Origin: Ovis canadensis
Lineage: Eukaryota; Chordata; Mammalia; Artiodactyla; Bovidae
Length of the DNA: 64,000 nucleotides
Assembly: GCF_042477335.2 (NCBI RefSeq)
Contig: NC_091727.1
Span: 144,710,501-144,774,500, forward strand
Direction: 5' to 3'
The position numbers and the translations under genes are program-made. Below the pieces are notes generated by a model. The model did no database searches, was not told the DNA's origin, and was given only the letters and a program-made list of their open reading frames with translations. Positions within the stretch are counted from its first letter, which is position 1. The number at the start of each line of letters is the position of its first letter. This document shows, piece after piece, positions 11,450-22,456 of the stretch.

Positions 11450-14392
11450 TTTTCTTTTAGATCCTTGTTAAACATTTCTTGCATCTTCTCAATTCTTGTC
11501 TCCAGGCTATTTATCTGTGATTCCACTTTGATTTCAAGATTTTGGATCATTTTCACTATCATTATTTGTAATTCTTTATCCAGTAGATTCCCTATCTCTT
11601 CTTCTTTTCTTTATTTTGGTGGGTACTTATCCTGTTCCTTTACCTGTTGGGTATTCCTTTGTCTCTTCATCTTGTTTATATTGCTGCGTTTGGGGTGGCC
11701 TTTCTGTATTCTGGCAGTTTGTGGAGTTCTGTTTATTATGGAGTTTCCTCACTGTGGGTGGGATTGTACAGGTGGCTTCTCAAGGTTTCTTGTTAGGGAA
11801 GCTTGTGTCAGTGTTCTGGTGGATGGAGCTGGATTTCTTCTCTCTGGAGTGCAATGAAGTGTCCAGTAATGAGTTATGAGATGTCAGTTGGTTTGGAGTG
11901 ACTTTGGGTAGCCTGTATATTGAAGCTCAGGGCTGTGTTCCTGTGTTGCTGGAGAATTTGCGTGGTATGTCTTTCTTGCTCTGGAACTTGTTGGCCCTTC
12001 AGTGGTGCTTGCTTTCAATGTAGGTATGGAGGCATTTGATGAGTGCCTGTCGATTAGTGTTCCCTGGAGTCAGGAGTTCTCCAGTGTTCTAAGAATTTGG
12101 ACTTAAGCCTCCTGCTTCTGGTTTTCAGTCTTATTTTTACAGTAGCCTCAAGACTTCTCCATCTATATAGCACCATTGATAAAACATCTAGGTTAAAGAT
12201 GAAAAGTTTCTCCACAGTGAGGGACACCCAGAGAGGTTCACAGAGTTACATGGAGAAGAGAAGAGGGAGGAGGGAGTTAGAGGTGACCCGAATGAGATGA
12301 GGTGGAATCAAAAGAGGAGAGAGCAAGCTAGCCAGTAATCACTTCCTTATGTGTGCTCCACAGTCTGGACTGCTCAGAGATGTCCATGGAGTTATACAGA
12401 GAAGAGAAGAGGGAGGAAGGAGACAGAGATGGCCAGGAGGATAAAGGGGGTGGGAATCAAAAGGAGAGAGACGGATCCAGCCGATAATCAGTTCCCTAAG
12501 TGTTCTCCACTGTCTGGAACACACAAAGAGATTCACAGATTTGGGTAGAAAAGAGAAGGGGGAGGGAGGAGATAGAGGTGACCTGGTGGAGAAAAAGGAG
12601 AGTCCAAAGGGGGAGAGAGCAGTCAAGCCAGTAATCTCACTCCCAAGTAAAAATGGGTGCTGAAGATTGGGTTCTTAAATGTACAAAATTGATAACAAAA
12701 ATTAATAACAAATTGTTAACAAGAAGCAAAGATTAAAAATCTACAGTAGAATTTGGATTTTCAAAAATTCAATATTAAAGAAAAGAAAAAAAGTCACACA
12801 AATTATAAAAATATATATATATTATATATGTGAAGTTTGCTTTAAAAAATAGGGTCTCTTTTTTTTGCAAAGTAATAGTAGGTTATGAAAATGAAAATTA
12901 AAGGAGTAAAAATGAGTTAAAAATTAAACAAAATTAAAAATGATAGTAAAATTAGTAAAAAATATATCTAGGACTTTCTCTGGTGTTGTTGTGGGCAGGG
13001 TGAGGTCAGTTAATTTCCAGATAGTTCCTTGGTCCACCTTATATTTCTCAAAATCTAAAAGCCCCTTCCTATGTAGTCAGTACTAACTACAGGGTTTTAA
13101 TCTATTGCATCTGTCACTTCCAAGGTGGTTCCCTCTGTTTTAGCTTCTTCTATTTGCTGTTCTTCAGTGTCTTATTTTTGCCCTGACACAAGGGGGCGGT
13201 GGTGGACACTTTTTTAGGCTCACTTGTTCAGTCGCACTGTGTGGAGGGAGGGATGCTGCAAACAAATAACACTGGCATGTGCTCGCAGTGTCTCAGCCAC
13301 ACTGGACCTGTCCCCACTCACAGTGTGTGTGCCCTCCCTGCCCACACAGCTCAGGCTCTAGGTTGCTCTGCCAGGAACCATCCGAGGCCGGCCCTGGGCT
13401 GCATGCACCTCCCAGGTCTAAGCTGCTCAGGTTCAGGTACTCTGGCGCAGAGGAGTTGAAGTCCTCAGAGGCGCAGACTTGGTTGGACCTGTGTTTTGTG
13501 CTCTTCCCAGGTCCAAGCAGCTCAGGTGACCAGGTGTTTGGTGAGGGCAGTTGCTGGGACTTATCACCTCCCCCATCCCTGCTGCTTGGTTTTCTGGGTG
13601 TACAACCAGCACAACTTCTCAGGCAGATATTAACCATCCAGAATCCCAAGAAATCTTACTTAGCAAAGAAACAGTTTGGTAGATAATGTCTCTCTGGTGT
13701 TGCAATTGCCCCCTTCTGGCTCTGGCTGCCTGTCACCAGAGGGGGATGGTCTGTAGCTGGCTAGCTCTGTTCAGTCCTTTGTTCTGTGAGTGGGCCTGGC
13801 GGTGTCTTAGGTTAGGGCTTTTCGTGTGGTAGCTATCCCACAGTCTGGTTTGCTAGCCCAAGTTAGTTCCCTCAGATTGCCCTCAGGACATTCAATCCTG
13901 GTCCTTACTCTAAGCAATGGAGCCTGTGCCTCCCTGCCCAGTCACCGCTTGCTAGTGGCAGGTGCAGGCGTCTGTGCTGCGTCTCCACTGGGGGAGTTAC
14001 CATTGGGCACGTAATCTGTGGGTTTTAATTATTTATTTATTTTTCCTCCCAGTTATGTTGCCCTCTGTGGTTCCAAGGCTCACCACAGACTCGGCAGTGA
14101 GAGTGTTTCCTGGTGTTTGGAAACTTCTCTCTTTTTAAGACTCCCTTCCTGGGATGGAGCTCCATCCCTACCTCTTTTGTCTCGTTTTTTTTTTTTTTTT
14201 GTCTTTTATAGTTTTTGCTACCTCCTTTCAAAGACAATGGGCTGCTTTTCTGGGTGCCTGATGTCCTCTGCTGGCATTCAGAAATTGTTTTGTGGAATTT
14301 ACTCAGAGTTTAAATGTTCTTTTGATGAATTTGTGGTGGAGGAAGTGGTCTCCCCATCCTATTCCTCCGCCATCTTAGCACTGCCCCTCACT
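11450..14392 (-). repeat. L1 5' leader region
   Basis: This is a long non-coding leader between ORF1 and the L1 5' end, with a GC-richer distal half (13200-14390) and an AT-rich stretch with (TA)n near 12810-12830. The same sequence appears in the L1 at 30361-39518, which confirms that it belongs to the element. Confidence 0.75.
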
Positions 14393-14508
14393 TTTGGATA
14401 TTTTTAACAATTGTGATGTGATATAAAATTATTTGACTTTTGTGAATGACAAAGTTATAGGTATTATTTATAGTGTTCTAATTTTTTAAAGTAATACTAA
14501 CTTTCATT

Positions 14509-14640
14509 TGGGGGAAGGAAATGGCAACCACCTCCAATGTTCTTGCCTGGAGAATCCCATGGACAGAGGAGCCTGGTGGACTGCAGTCCATGGGTCACAA
14601 AGAGTCAGACACAACTAAGTGACTAACATAACTTTCACTT
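14509..14640 (+). mobile_element. Bov-tA SINE fragment
   Basis: Only the 3' half is present: GGAAATGGCAACCACCTCC, CTTGCCTGGAGAATCCCATG, GAGTCAGACACAACTAAGTG. Confidence 0.8.
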
Positions 14641-15150
14641 AAACTCTTAAAGGTTAGTGAAAATAAAGATGTAAGACATCTGTACCAAATCACATGACTA
14701 TTATTCTTGAGATCTTTGAAATCTGTGGAGTCCAGATTTACAGGCTATTAGAGCCCTGATAAACAGTGATACCCAGTGGGATGTGCAGTGTAGAAGGAGC
14801 TCAAAAAGGAGGCCAAACTCAAAGTGTGAGAGAAGTCAGAGAAAATCTTATAAAATGGAAAGCAAGGCAAGAGGGTATTTCCAGAAGTAATGATTCCTGG
14901 TGTTGAATGCCATGGAGACATCAAATAAAGTAAGAACTGAGAAGTGTTCTTCACATTTTGCAGGAAAGAGATCAATGATAGATTTGACAAGAGGTTTCAG
15001 TGATAGTAGTAAGTGTTCTGCTGGTGGTAGTGACAGAGATTAGCTAAATTTCAGTAGGTTAAGGAATGATTGGTAGGTGGTGAAGGGCAGATGCTAAACA
15101 ACAATGTCTTTCTGGAAAGGTGATGATATAAAGAACCATACATAGATGTA
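14641..15150 (+). repeat. Ancient interspersed repeat, second half
   Basis: ATCAAATAAAGTAAGAACTG, AGAAGTGTTCTTCACATTTT, GATTTGACAAGAGGTTTCAG and GGTTAAGGAATGATTGGTAG look like the downstream part of the same old repeat as 5303-6527, separated by the L1 insertion. Confidence 0.45.
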
Positions 15151-15594
15151 AACATGGGCCCCAAAGTAAGATTTTTGGTTTTTTATTTTTAAGATAGCAG
15201 ACAGTTGATCATATATGCTTATTAAAAAGAGTCTATGTTAAAAAGAGCATAAATACATTGAGTTGAATTTTGAGAATGGGCAGAAGAGGAAGTGTACTAG
15301 GAGAATTACTAAAAATGCTTTGAAATTTCCCAAGTAAAATGCTGTCTAGAACAATGAAAAATAACATCTCTTTAAAGCATGAGAAGTCTTTGACAGTATA
15401 GCCCTTCCTAGGTCAGGGATTTTAGCCTTTGATTACACCAAGACAGTCTGAATATGAAATGCCCTACCCGGGGATTCACCTTTCCGTAACCTCTTGATAT
15501 GTAGTTTTCTTCAATTGACAGGGTTTTTTTCCCCATATTATTGAAGTTTTGTGTGCGCATGTTAGCTGAAAGTCCACATTAAAATATGCAAGGT
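15151..15594. other. Non-coding gap
   Basis: No gene or clear repeat; AT-rich unique sequence between the ancient repeat and the CHR SINE. Confidence 0.5.
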
Positions 15595-15726
15595 GTGTGA
15601 CTTCTCTGGTGGTCCTGTGGCTAAGACTGCATGGTCCCAAGGCAGGGGCCTGGGGTCTGATCCCACTAGATCCCACATGGAACAACTAAGACTCAGTGCA
15701 GCCAAGTAAAAAAAAAAAAAAAAAAC
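15595..15726 (+). mobile_element. CHR-type SINE
   Basis: GACTTCTCTGGTGGTCCTGT, GGTCCCAAGGCAGGGG and GTCTGATCCCACTAGATCCC, followed by a long A-run, fit the cetartiodactyl CHR SINE family rather than Bov-tA. Confidence 0.75.
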
Positions 15727-15991
15727 AAGGAATGTATAAAACTTCCTTAATTGCTCTGCAAGTACCAATATTACTAAGATTATATTATTTAGCCATTTTT
15801 TATGGAAATCACATTTTTCCACAGGTAGCCTAACCCACCTCTCTGATGTACATTTAACAGTATGTTGAAAACACACTCTAATTTTTAAATAATATTGAGA
15901 TATGTTGTACCCTTTCTACTGTTACTTTATAAATAACCTTCTAAATTTTTGCCCTTGAAATATACATTTAACAAAGCATTTGTGAGAAAAT

Positions 15992-16212
15992 AGGCTTCCC
16001 AGGTGGCACTAGTAATAAAGAACCCACCTGCCAATGCAGAAGATATAAGAGATGGATTCGATCCCTGGGTTGGGAAGATCCCCTGGAGAAGGGAATGGCT
16101 ACCCACTCAGGTATTCTTGACTGTAGAATCCCATGGACAGAGGAGCCTGGTGGGCTACAGTGCATATGGTCACAAACAGTCAGACACCACTGAAGTGCCT
16201 TAGCACACTAGC
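15992..16212 (+). mobile_element. Bov-tA SINE
   Basis: AGGCTTCCCAGGTGGCACTA head to a tail near CACTGAAGTGCCTTAGCAC. Confidence 0.85.
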
Positions 16213-16265
16213 ACATAAGTCCCATGATGCAAATCTAAGTTATATGGAGGTGGGTCACATTGTCC

Positions 16266-16412
16266 CTGATCAAGAATGTGGGCTCTGAAACCAGACTGTC
16301 TACCTTTGAATCTTGCCTCCACCACTGAGTTGCTGTGTGACCTTGGACAAGTTACTTAACCTCTTCATGACTCAGTTTTCACATCTATATATAGGGATAA
16401 TAGTGGTACCTG
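16266..16412 (+). repeat. MIR, 5' part (split by BovB)
   Basis: GGGCTCTGAAACCAGACTG, GTTGCTGTGTGACCTTGGAC and AGTTACTTAACCTCTTCATG are classic MIR core blocks. The MIR resumes at 17242-17325 after the inserted BovB. Confidence 0.85.
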
Positions 16413-16425
16413 TTTCCTAAAATTC

Positions 16426-17228
16426 AGTTCAGTTCAGTCACTCAGTAGTGTCTGACTCTTTGCAACCCCATGGACTGCAGCACGCCAGGCCTCCCTGTCC
16501 ATCGACAACTCTGGGAGTTTACTTAAATTCATGTCCACTGAGTCGGTGATGCCATCCAGCCATCTCATCCCCTATCATCTCCTTCTCCTCTCACATTCAA
16601 TCTTTCCCAGCATCAGGGTCTTTGCCATTGAGTCAGTTCTTCACATCAGGTGGCCGAAGTATTGGAGTTTCAGCTTCAGCATCAGTCCTTCCAATGAATA
16701 TTCAGGACTGCTTTCCTTTGGTATGGACTGGTTGGATCTCCTTGCAGTCCAAGGGATTCTCAAGAGTCTTCTCCAACACCACAGTTCAAAAGCATCAATT
16801 CTTCGGCACTCAGCTTTCTTTATGGTCCAACTCTCACATCCATTCATGACCACTAGAAAAAACCATAGCCTTGACTAGATGGACCTTTGTTGGCAAAGTA
16901 ATGTCTCTGATTTTTAATATGCTGTCTAGGTTGGTCATAGCCTTCCTTCCAAGGAGCAAGCATCTTTTAATTTCATGGCTGCAATCACCATCTGCAGTGA
17001 TTTTGGAGCCCAAAAAAATAAAGTCAGCCACTGTTTCCACTGTTTCCCCATCTATATGACATGAAGTTATGGGGCCAGATGCCATGATCTTAGTTTTCTG
17101 AGTGTTGAGCTTTAAGCCAAATTTTTCACTCTCCTTTTTCACTTTCATCAAGAGGCTCTTTACTTCTTCTTCACTTTCTGCCATAAGGGTGATGTCATCT
17201 GCATATCTGAGTTCTTAGAGTTCTTAAA
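16426..17228 (-). mobile_element. BovB 3' part inserted in a MIR
   Basis: An antisense BovB 3' end starts with the TTCAGTTCAGTTCAGTCACT tail and stops within RT. TTTCCTAAAATTC occurs at 16413-16425 and 17229-17241, a 13-base target duplication. MIR sequence lies on both sides. Confidence 0.85.
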
Positions 17229-17241
17229 TTTCCTAAAATTC

Positions 17242-17325
17242 CTTAGTTCCTAAAATTGCTATGAAGTTAAAATGAGTCAGGATAGATAGAAATTTAAGAT
17301 GTCTGGCACATGGTGAACACAATGG
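17242..17325 (+). repeat. MIR, 3' part
   Basis: GAAGTTAAAATGAGTCAGG and GATGTCTGGCACATGGTGAA continue the MIR interrupted at 16412. Confidence 0.65.
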
Positions 17326-17371
17326 TTCACATGCTAAACGCCATGCCTTATACCATGTTTGCTATAGGACA

Positions 17372-17500
17372 ATAATGGAGAAGGAAATGGCAACCAACTT
17401 CCATATTCTTGTGTGGGAAATTCCATAAAACAGAGGAACCTCGGGGTTTACAGTCCAGGGGTTGCAAAGTGTTGGACATGACAAAGCACAGCACAGCTAG
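17372..17500 (+). mobile_element. Diverged Bov-tA SINE fragment
   Basis: GGAGAAGGAAATGGCAACCA followed by a diverged 3' half ending at AAAGCACAGCACAG. Confidence 0.65.
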
Positions 17501-17513
17501 GGCAATGAATGAT

Positions 17514-17514
<1 letters not shown>

Positions 17515-17545
<31 letters not shown>

Positions 17546-17710
17546 AAGTCGCCTCAGTCGTGTCCGACTCTGTGCGACCCCATCGACGGCAGCCCACCAG
17601 GCTCCCCCGTCCCTGGGATTCTCCAGGCAAGAACACTGGAGTGGGTTGCCATTTCCTTCTCCAATGCATGAAAGTGAAAAGTGAAAGTGAAGTCGCTCAG
17701 TCGTGTCCGA
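17515..17710 (-). mobile_element. SINE2-type SINE with (GCT)n
   Basis: An antisense copy beginning with about ten GCT triplets (17516-17546), then AAGTCGCCTCAGTCGTGTCC and GGGATTCTCCAGGCAAGAAC. The GCT run is the expanded tail of the element. Confidence 0.85.
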
Positions 17711-17762
17711 AGGCTAAAAATGCTTCATCATTTTATTGAACATAAATCTGCTGTATGTAAAC

Positions 17763-18440
17763 GTGCTAACTGGATGTTGTGCCCTGAATGGTGGGCCTCA
17801 AAAAAATAAATGTTTCCCGATGTCCATAACCTGTGAATATTATTTTATATGGTAAGAGTGAATACTACCTTATATGGCAAATGATGTTTATGATTAAATT
17901 AAGGATTTTGATAAGAGATTGTCAGATTATTCCAGTTGGTCCTAAATCCAATGACTAGTGTGCTTTTTAGAGTGAGACAAAGGGACATTAGACAGATGAG
18001 GAAGAGGCAATATGACTATGGAGATAGAGCCAGGAGTAATGCAGTCATAAGAAAAAAAGCCTGGAGCTTCCAGAAGCTGAAAATGGCAAGGAATATATTA
18101 GAGCTTTCAGAGGAATTACAACCCTGATGACATCTTGGGTCAGACTTCTGGCTTCCATAACTGAGCAAAAATACATATCTGCTGGGGTTTTTTTAAATAT
18201 AAATTTATTTATTTTAATTGGAGGCTAATTACTTTACAATATTGTATTGGTTTTGCCATACATCAACATGAATCTACCACAGGTATATACATGTTCCTAT
18301 TCTGAACCCCCCTCCCTCCTCCCTCCCCATACCATCCCTCTGGATCATCTCAGTGCACCAGCCCCAAGTATCTGCTGTTTTAAACCACCAAGTTTGTGGT
18401 AAATTTGTTATGACCATCCTAGGAAATTAACATACTGGGA
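17763..18440 (+). mobile_element. MLT1-like MaLR LTR, split by an L1 tail
   Basis: AACCTGTGAATATTATTTTA, AGGATTTTGATAAGAGATTG, CTAAATCCAATGACTAGTGT and, after the L1 tail, AAACCACCAAGTTTGTGGTA are the landmarks of an old ERVL-MaLR LTR in sense orientation. It appears to be a solitary LTR; I saw no internal sequence or gene. Subfamily not assigned. Confidence 0.65.
18185..18368 (-). mobile_element. L1 3'-tail insertion in an LTR
   Basis: This is a short 5'-truncated L1 tail with T-rich start and the CATCAACATGAATCTACCAC, CCTCCCTCCTCCCTCCCC signature. The 9-base duplication TATCTGCTG flanks it at 18176-18184 and 18369-18377. Confidence 0.85.
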
Positions 18441-18889
18441 CTAGTTGCTTCATTCACTTCTATTTCTTTGTCTAGATTTCCTTTTTAATCTGTTACTAAG
18501 TACTTTGTTTGATTTTTTTTTAAAATCCTCTTACTTGACTGTTTACAGCATTTTGGGACTGATAGAGGGAAGCAGCTCCAGTGTTAATTTTTCAACACAC
18601 AAAGGGAAAAGTTTAGATCTCACTCATCAGTTTCATCATAATCAACATCATCATACTTTAGTTAACAAAGAGCTACCATTTGTTTAGAAGGTGCACACCA
18701 TGCTAGTGTACACTTTATTCCTTGACATAATTGTTTTTCTTCTTTTTTTCTTCCTCACTTAGCTTTTTGGCGTATATTGGTTTAATTGCTCACCATTCCG
18801 TCTGTTTTCCCTCTGTGTTATTCCTCCACCCTTGAATCTGTTCTAAGGAGATAAACCACCATATTGTTTCAATCTATCTTAATGTTTTG
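18441..18889. other. Non-coding gap
   Basis: AT-rich unique sequence between the LTR and the MIR. No gene seen. Confidence 0.5.
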
Positions 18890-19027
18890 CAGTTCACAAT
18901 ATTTTCACATAAATGCTAATTTGATCCATATATTAACTCTGAGGTAGCCATGTCAGAATTATCTTTTTGTAGATGAGGAAACTGAGTCTTAGAAAGGGGA
19001 AACAAGTGTGCTCTTCCAAGTTTTGTG
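18890..19027 (+). repeat. MIR fragment
   Basis: TAGATGAGGAAACTGAGTCT with CTCTGAGGTAGCCATG upstream matches the MIR core. Confidence 0.6.
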
Positions 19028-19168
19028 GGCACATAAATCATCATGGGACCTTGTTAAAATACAGATTATGATCATGTACATTTGGAATGGGACCTGAAAT
19101 TCTACATTTCTGTTAACTTTCCAGGTGATGCCCATGCTACTGTTTTGTGGAACACACTTTGAGATGCA
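19028..19168 (+). repeat. MER5A-like hAT-Charlie remnant
   Basis: ACCTTGTTAAAATACAGATT, ATTCTACATTTCTGTTAACT, CCAGGTGATGCCCATGCTAC and ACACTTTGAGA are the blocks of the non-autonomous MER5A DNA transposon. No transposase is present. Confidence 0.7.
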
Positions 19169-19377
19169 AGGAAGATTTAGTTGATAGATTTAGAATAAAA
19201 ACTAGAAACCAAAACTGTAAAATTATAAAGGCTATAGCTGTAAACTTTGTATGGTGGTTCATAGCCATATTTTGCAAGGCAAAAGAAGATTAGATATTTG
19301 GATGCCAAAAATTCAAGCATAAAGGTTTTTACAAGTGCTGCAAACTCTCTTTTGTAGTTTTTTCAGTAATTTGTGAA

Positions 19378-19458
19378 GTTCAGTTCAGTTGCTCAGTTGG
19401 GTGTGACTCTTTGTGACCCCATAAACTGTAGCATGCCAGGATCCTCTGTCCATATTTG
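19378..19458 (-). mobile_element. Bov-tA/BovB tail fragment
   Basis: AGTTCAGTTCAGTTGCTCAG followed by GTGACTCTTTGTGACCCCAT is a short antisense 3' end shared by BovB and Bov-tA elements. Confidence 0.65.
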
Positions 19459-19534
19459 TGAAAGATGCCTCATAAAAAATGAGACATTTATCACGTCTTT
19501 GTTTATACAGAGCATATTATTCATATAGGAAATC

Positions 19535-19600
19535 CTGATTATATATACATATATATTATGTATATGGAAATTCTGAATCATATATATTTATATATGAATA
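19535..19600. repeat. (TA)-rich simple repeat
   Basis: ATATATACATATATATTATG followed by a second TATATATTTATATATG block. It is AT-rich low-complexity sequence without other content. Confidence 0.7.
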
Positions 19601-20020
19601 AAAGCAGGTGTGGCATTTAAACTCTCATGAACATATCAATAATATTATATATATTTTTTAACTTGGAAGGTTAGCTGTTCATTGAGCCCATTTGCCATTT
19701 ATGAAGTATTGTGTTAGTATCACATTACTTTACATTGTGTTTTAATAATGACTTGGAGCAGTAGGGTGTATAATTATTTGAATGTGTCTTTCCAATGACT
19801 GTACAGTGTTGCACCTGAGAAAGTGTTTTCTTCTACCTGCCACTTTAAAGAGCAAATTTCTAGTCCTTGGGCAACAAATGCATACAATTTTGAATACATC
19901 TCATTCATATAATTAGGATTTAAAATGAAGTATATTGCCAAATAGTAATAGGACAGCAGACGCACAGGGACAGCTGTTTTCTCATTATTCTACATTTTAT
20001 AAGGCATTATCTTGTCTTTG

Positions 20021-22365
20021 AAACCACTAGACCATTCAGGTATAATTTAAATTAAATCCCTTATGATTATTGTGGAAAATCACTTCCCTTATTGTGGAAG
20101 TGACAATAGATTCAAGGGATTAGATCTGATAGACAGAGTACCTGAAGAACTATGGACTTCATGATATTGTACAGGAGGCAGTGATCAAGACCATCCCCAA
20201 GAAAAAGAAATGTGAAAAGGCAAAATGGTTGTCTGAGGAGGCCTTACAAATAGCTGAGAAAAGGAAAGTCACAAAAGACAAAGGAGAAAAGGAAAGATAA
20301 AAGCATCTGAATGCAGAGTTCCAAAGAATAGCAAGGAGAGATAAGAAAGTCTTCCTCAGTGATCAATGTAAAGAAATAGAGGAAAACAATAGAATGGGAA
20401 AGACTAGAGATCTCTTCAGGAAAATTAGAGATGCCAAGGGAACATTTCATGCAAAGATGGGCTCAATAAAGGACAGAAATGGGATGGACCTAGCAGAAGC
20501 AGCAGAGAAGGCAATGGCACCCCACTCCAGTACTCTTGCCTGGAAAATCCCACGGGCGGAGGAGCCTGGAAGGCTGCAGTCCATGGGGTCGTGGAGAGTG
20601 ACTTCACTTTCACTTTTCACTTTCATGCATTGGAGAAGGAAATGGCAACCCACTCCAGTGTTCTTGCCTGAAGAATCTCAGGGACAGGGGAGCCTGGTGG
20701 GCTGCCAGCTATGGGGTCACACAGGGTCGGACACAGCTGAAGTGACTTAGCAACAGCAGCAGAAGAAGCAGAAGATATTAAGAAGAGGTGGCAAGAATAC
20801 ACAGAAGAACTGTACAAAAAAGATCTTCACGACCCAGATAATCATGATGGTGTGATCACTCACTTAGAACCAGACATCCTGAAATGCAAAGTGAAGTGGG
20901 CTGTAGGAATCATCACTACAAACAAAGCTAGCGGAGGTGATGAAATTCCAAGTGAGCTATTTCAAATCCTGAAAGATGATGCTGTGAAAGTGCTGCGCTC
21001 ATTATGCCAGCAAATTTGGAAAACTCAGCAGTGGCCACAGGACTGGAAAAGGTCAGTTTTCATTCCAATTCCAAAGAAAAGCAATGCAAAAGAATGCTCA
21101 AACTACCTCACAATTGCACTCTTCTCACATGGTAGTAAAGTAATGCTCAAAATTCTCCAAGCCAGGCTTCAACAGTATGTGAACCATGAACTTCCAGACA
21201 TTCAAACTGGGTTAGAAAAGGCAGAGGAACCAGAGATCAAATTGCCAACATCCTTTGGATCATCAAAAAAGCAACAGAGTTCCAGAAAAACATCTGCTTT
21301 ACTGACAATGCCAAAGCCTTTGACTGTGTGAATCACAACAAACTGTGGAAAATTCTTGAAGAGATGGGAATACCAGACCACCTGACCTGTCTCCTGAGAA
21401 ATCTGCATGCAAATCAAGAAGCAACAGTTAGGACTGGACATGGAGCAATAGATTGGTTCAAAGTCGGGAGAGGAGTACGTCAAGGCTGTATATTGTCACC
21501 CTGCTTATTTATCTTATATGCAGAGTACATCATGAAAAATGCTGGTCTGGATGAAGCAAAAGTTCAAATCAGGATTGCCAGCAGAAATATCAATAACCTC
21601 AGATATGCAAATGACACCACCCTTATGGCAGAAAGCAAATAACTAAAAAGCCTCTTGATGAAAGTGAAAGAGGAGAGTGAGAACATTGACTTAAAACTCA
21701 ACATTCAGAAAACTAAGATCATGGCATCTGGTCCCATCACTTCATGGGAAATAGATGGGGAAATACTAGAAACAGTGTCAGACTTTATTTTCTTGGTCTC
21801 CAAAATCACTGCAGATGGTGATTGCAGCCATGAAATCAAAAGATGCCTGCTCCTTGGAAGAAAAGTTATGACCAACCTAGATAGCATGTTGAAAAGCAGA
21901 GTCATTACTTTGCCAACAAGTGTCCATCTAGTCAAAGCTATGGTTGTTCCAATCATCATGTATGGATGTGAAAGTTGGACTACAAAGCGAGCACCCAAGA
22001 ATTGATGCTTTTGAGCAGTGGTGATGGAGAAGACTCTTGAGAGACCCTTGGACTGCAAGGAGATCCAACCTGTCCATCCTAAAGGAAAGCAGTCCTGAAT
22101 ATTCATTGGAAGGACTGATGCTAAAGCTGAAACTCCAATACTTTGGCCACTTGATGCAAAGAACTGACTCACTGGAAAATACCCTGATGCTGGGAAAGAT
22201 TGAATGTGGGAGGAGAAGGAGATGACAGAGGATGAGATGGTTGGATGGCATCACCGACTCAATGGACATGAGTTTGTGTAAGCTCCGGGAGTTGGTGATG
22301 GACGGGAAGGCCTGGTGTGCTGCAGTCCATGGAGTTCCAAAGAGTCAGACATGACAGTGACTGAA
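20021..22365 (+). mobile_element. BovB LINE with internal SINE
   Basis: Sense BovB runs from the linker region (CCACTAGACCATTCAGG) to the 3' end. The RT box reads YANDTTLM, so the second catalytic aspartate position of YADD is changed (D to N at its first D), and further stops break the frame. A SINE interrupts it at about 20505-20757. Endonuclease absent. Confidence 0.88.
20505..20757 (+). mobile_element. SINE2-type SINE inside BovB
   Basis: It interrupts BovB between GGACCTAGCAGAAGC and AGCAGAAGATATTAAGAAG. AGCAGAAG occurs on both sides, although the (AGC)n tail blurs the exact duplication. It carries the full GGCAATGGCACCCCACTCC body. Confidence 0.85.
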
Positions 22366-22381
22366 TCGTCTGATCTTGTCT

Positions 22382-22456
22382 TTATCCTCTCTCTCTGCCT
22401 CTCTTCCTTGCCACCTGTCCATCTGTCTCTCTATCTCTCTATGTCTGTCTCACTAA
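22382..22456 (+). repeat. CT-rich low-complexity tract
   Basis: Runs of CTCT, TCTGTCTC and CTATCTCT directly after the BovB 3' end. Confidence 0.65.

Larger units (their letters stand above)
6541..14392 (-). mobile_element. Near-full-length ruminant L1
   Basis: A complete L1 lies on the minus strand. From its 5' end come a leader of about 2.9 kb (14392-11450), ORF1 remains (about 11440-10742), ORF2 remains (about 10691-6891) and a 3' UTR (6890-6541). It is flanked by the 13-base direct repeat TTTGGATATTTTT at 6528-6540 and 14393-14405. The 5' end carries the YY1-type AAGATGGCGG motif near 14366-14376, as in many mammalian L1 promoters. Both frames are broken by stops and frameshifts, so it is not autonomous. 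Confidence 0.9.
19169..20020. other. Non-coding gap with short repeats
   Basis: Apart from the Bov-tA/BovB tail and the (TA)-rich tract listed separately, I see no gene or recognisable repeat. Confidence 0.5.

Noticed and set aside
11465..11857. Hydrophobic plus-strand frames suggestive of membrane proteins
   Set aside because: T-rich antisense of L1 ORF1 and leader gives Phe/Leu/Ser-rich translations throughout these elements.
13199..13686. Cys/Pro-rich open frames that look secreted
   Set aside because: They lie within the L1 5' leader, and a similar stretch recurs in the other L1 leader near 38186-38620.
17516..17546. (GCT)n run as a possible polyglutamine or polyleucine coding repeat
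   Set aside because: It is the tail of a SINE with no surrounding gene.
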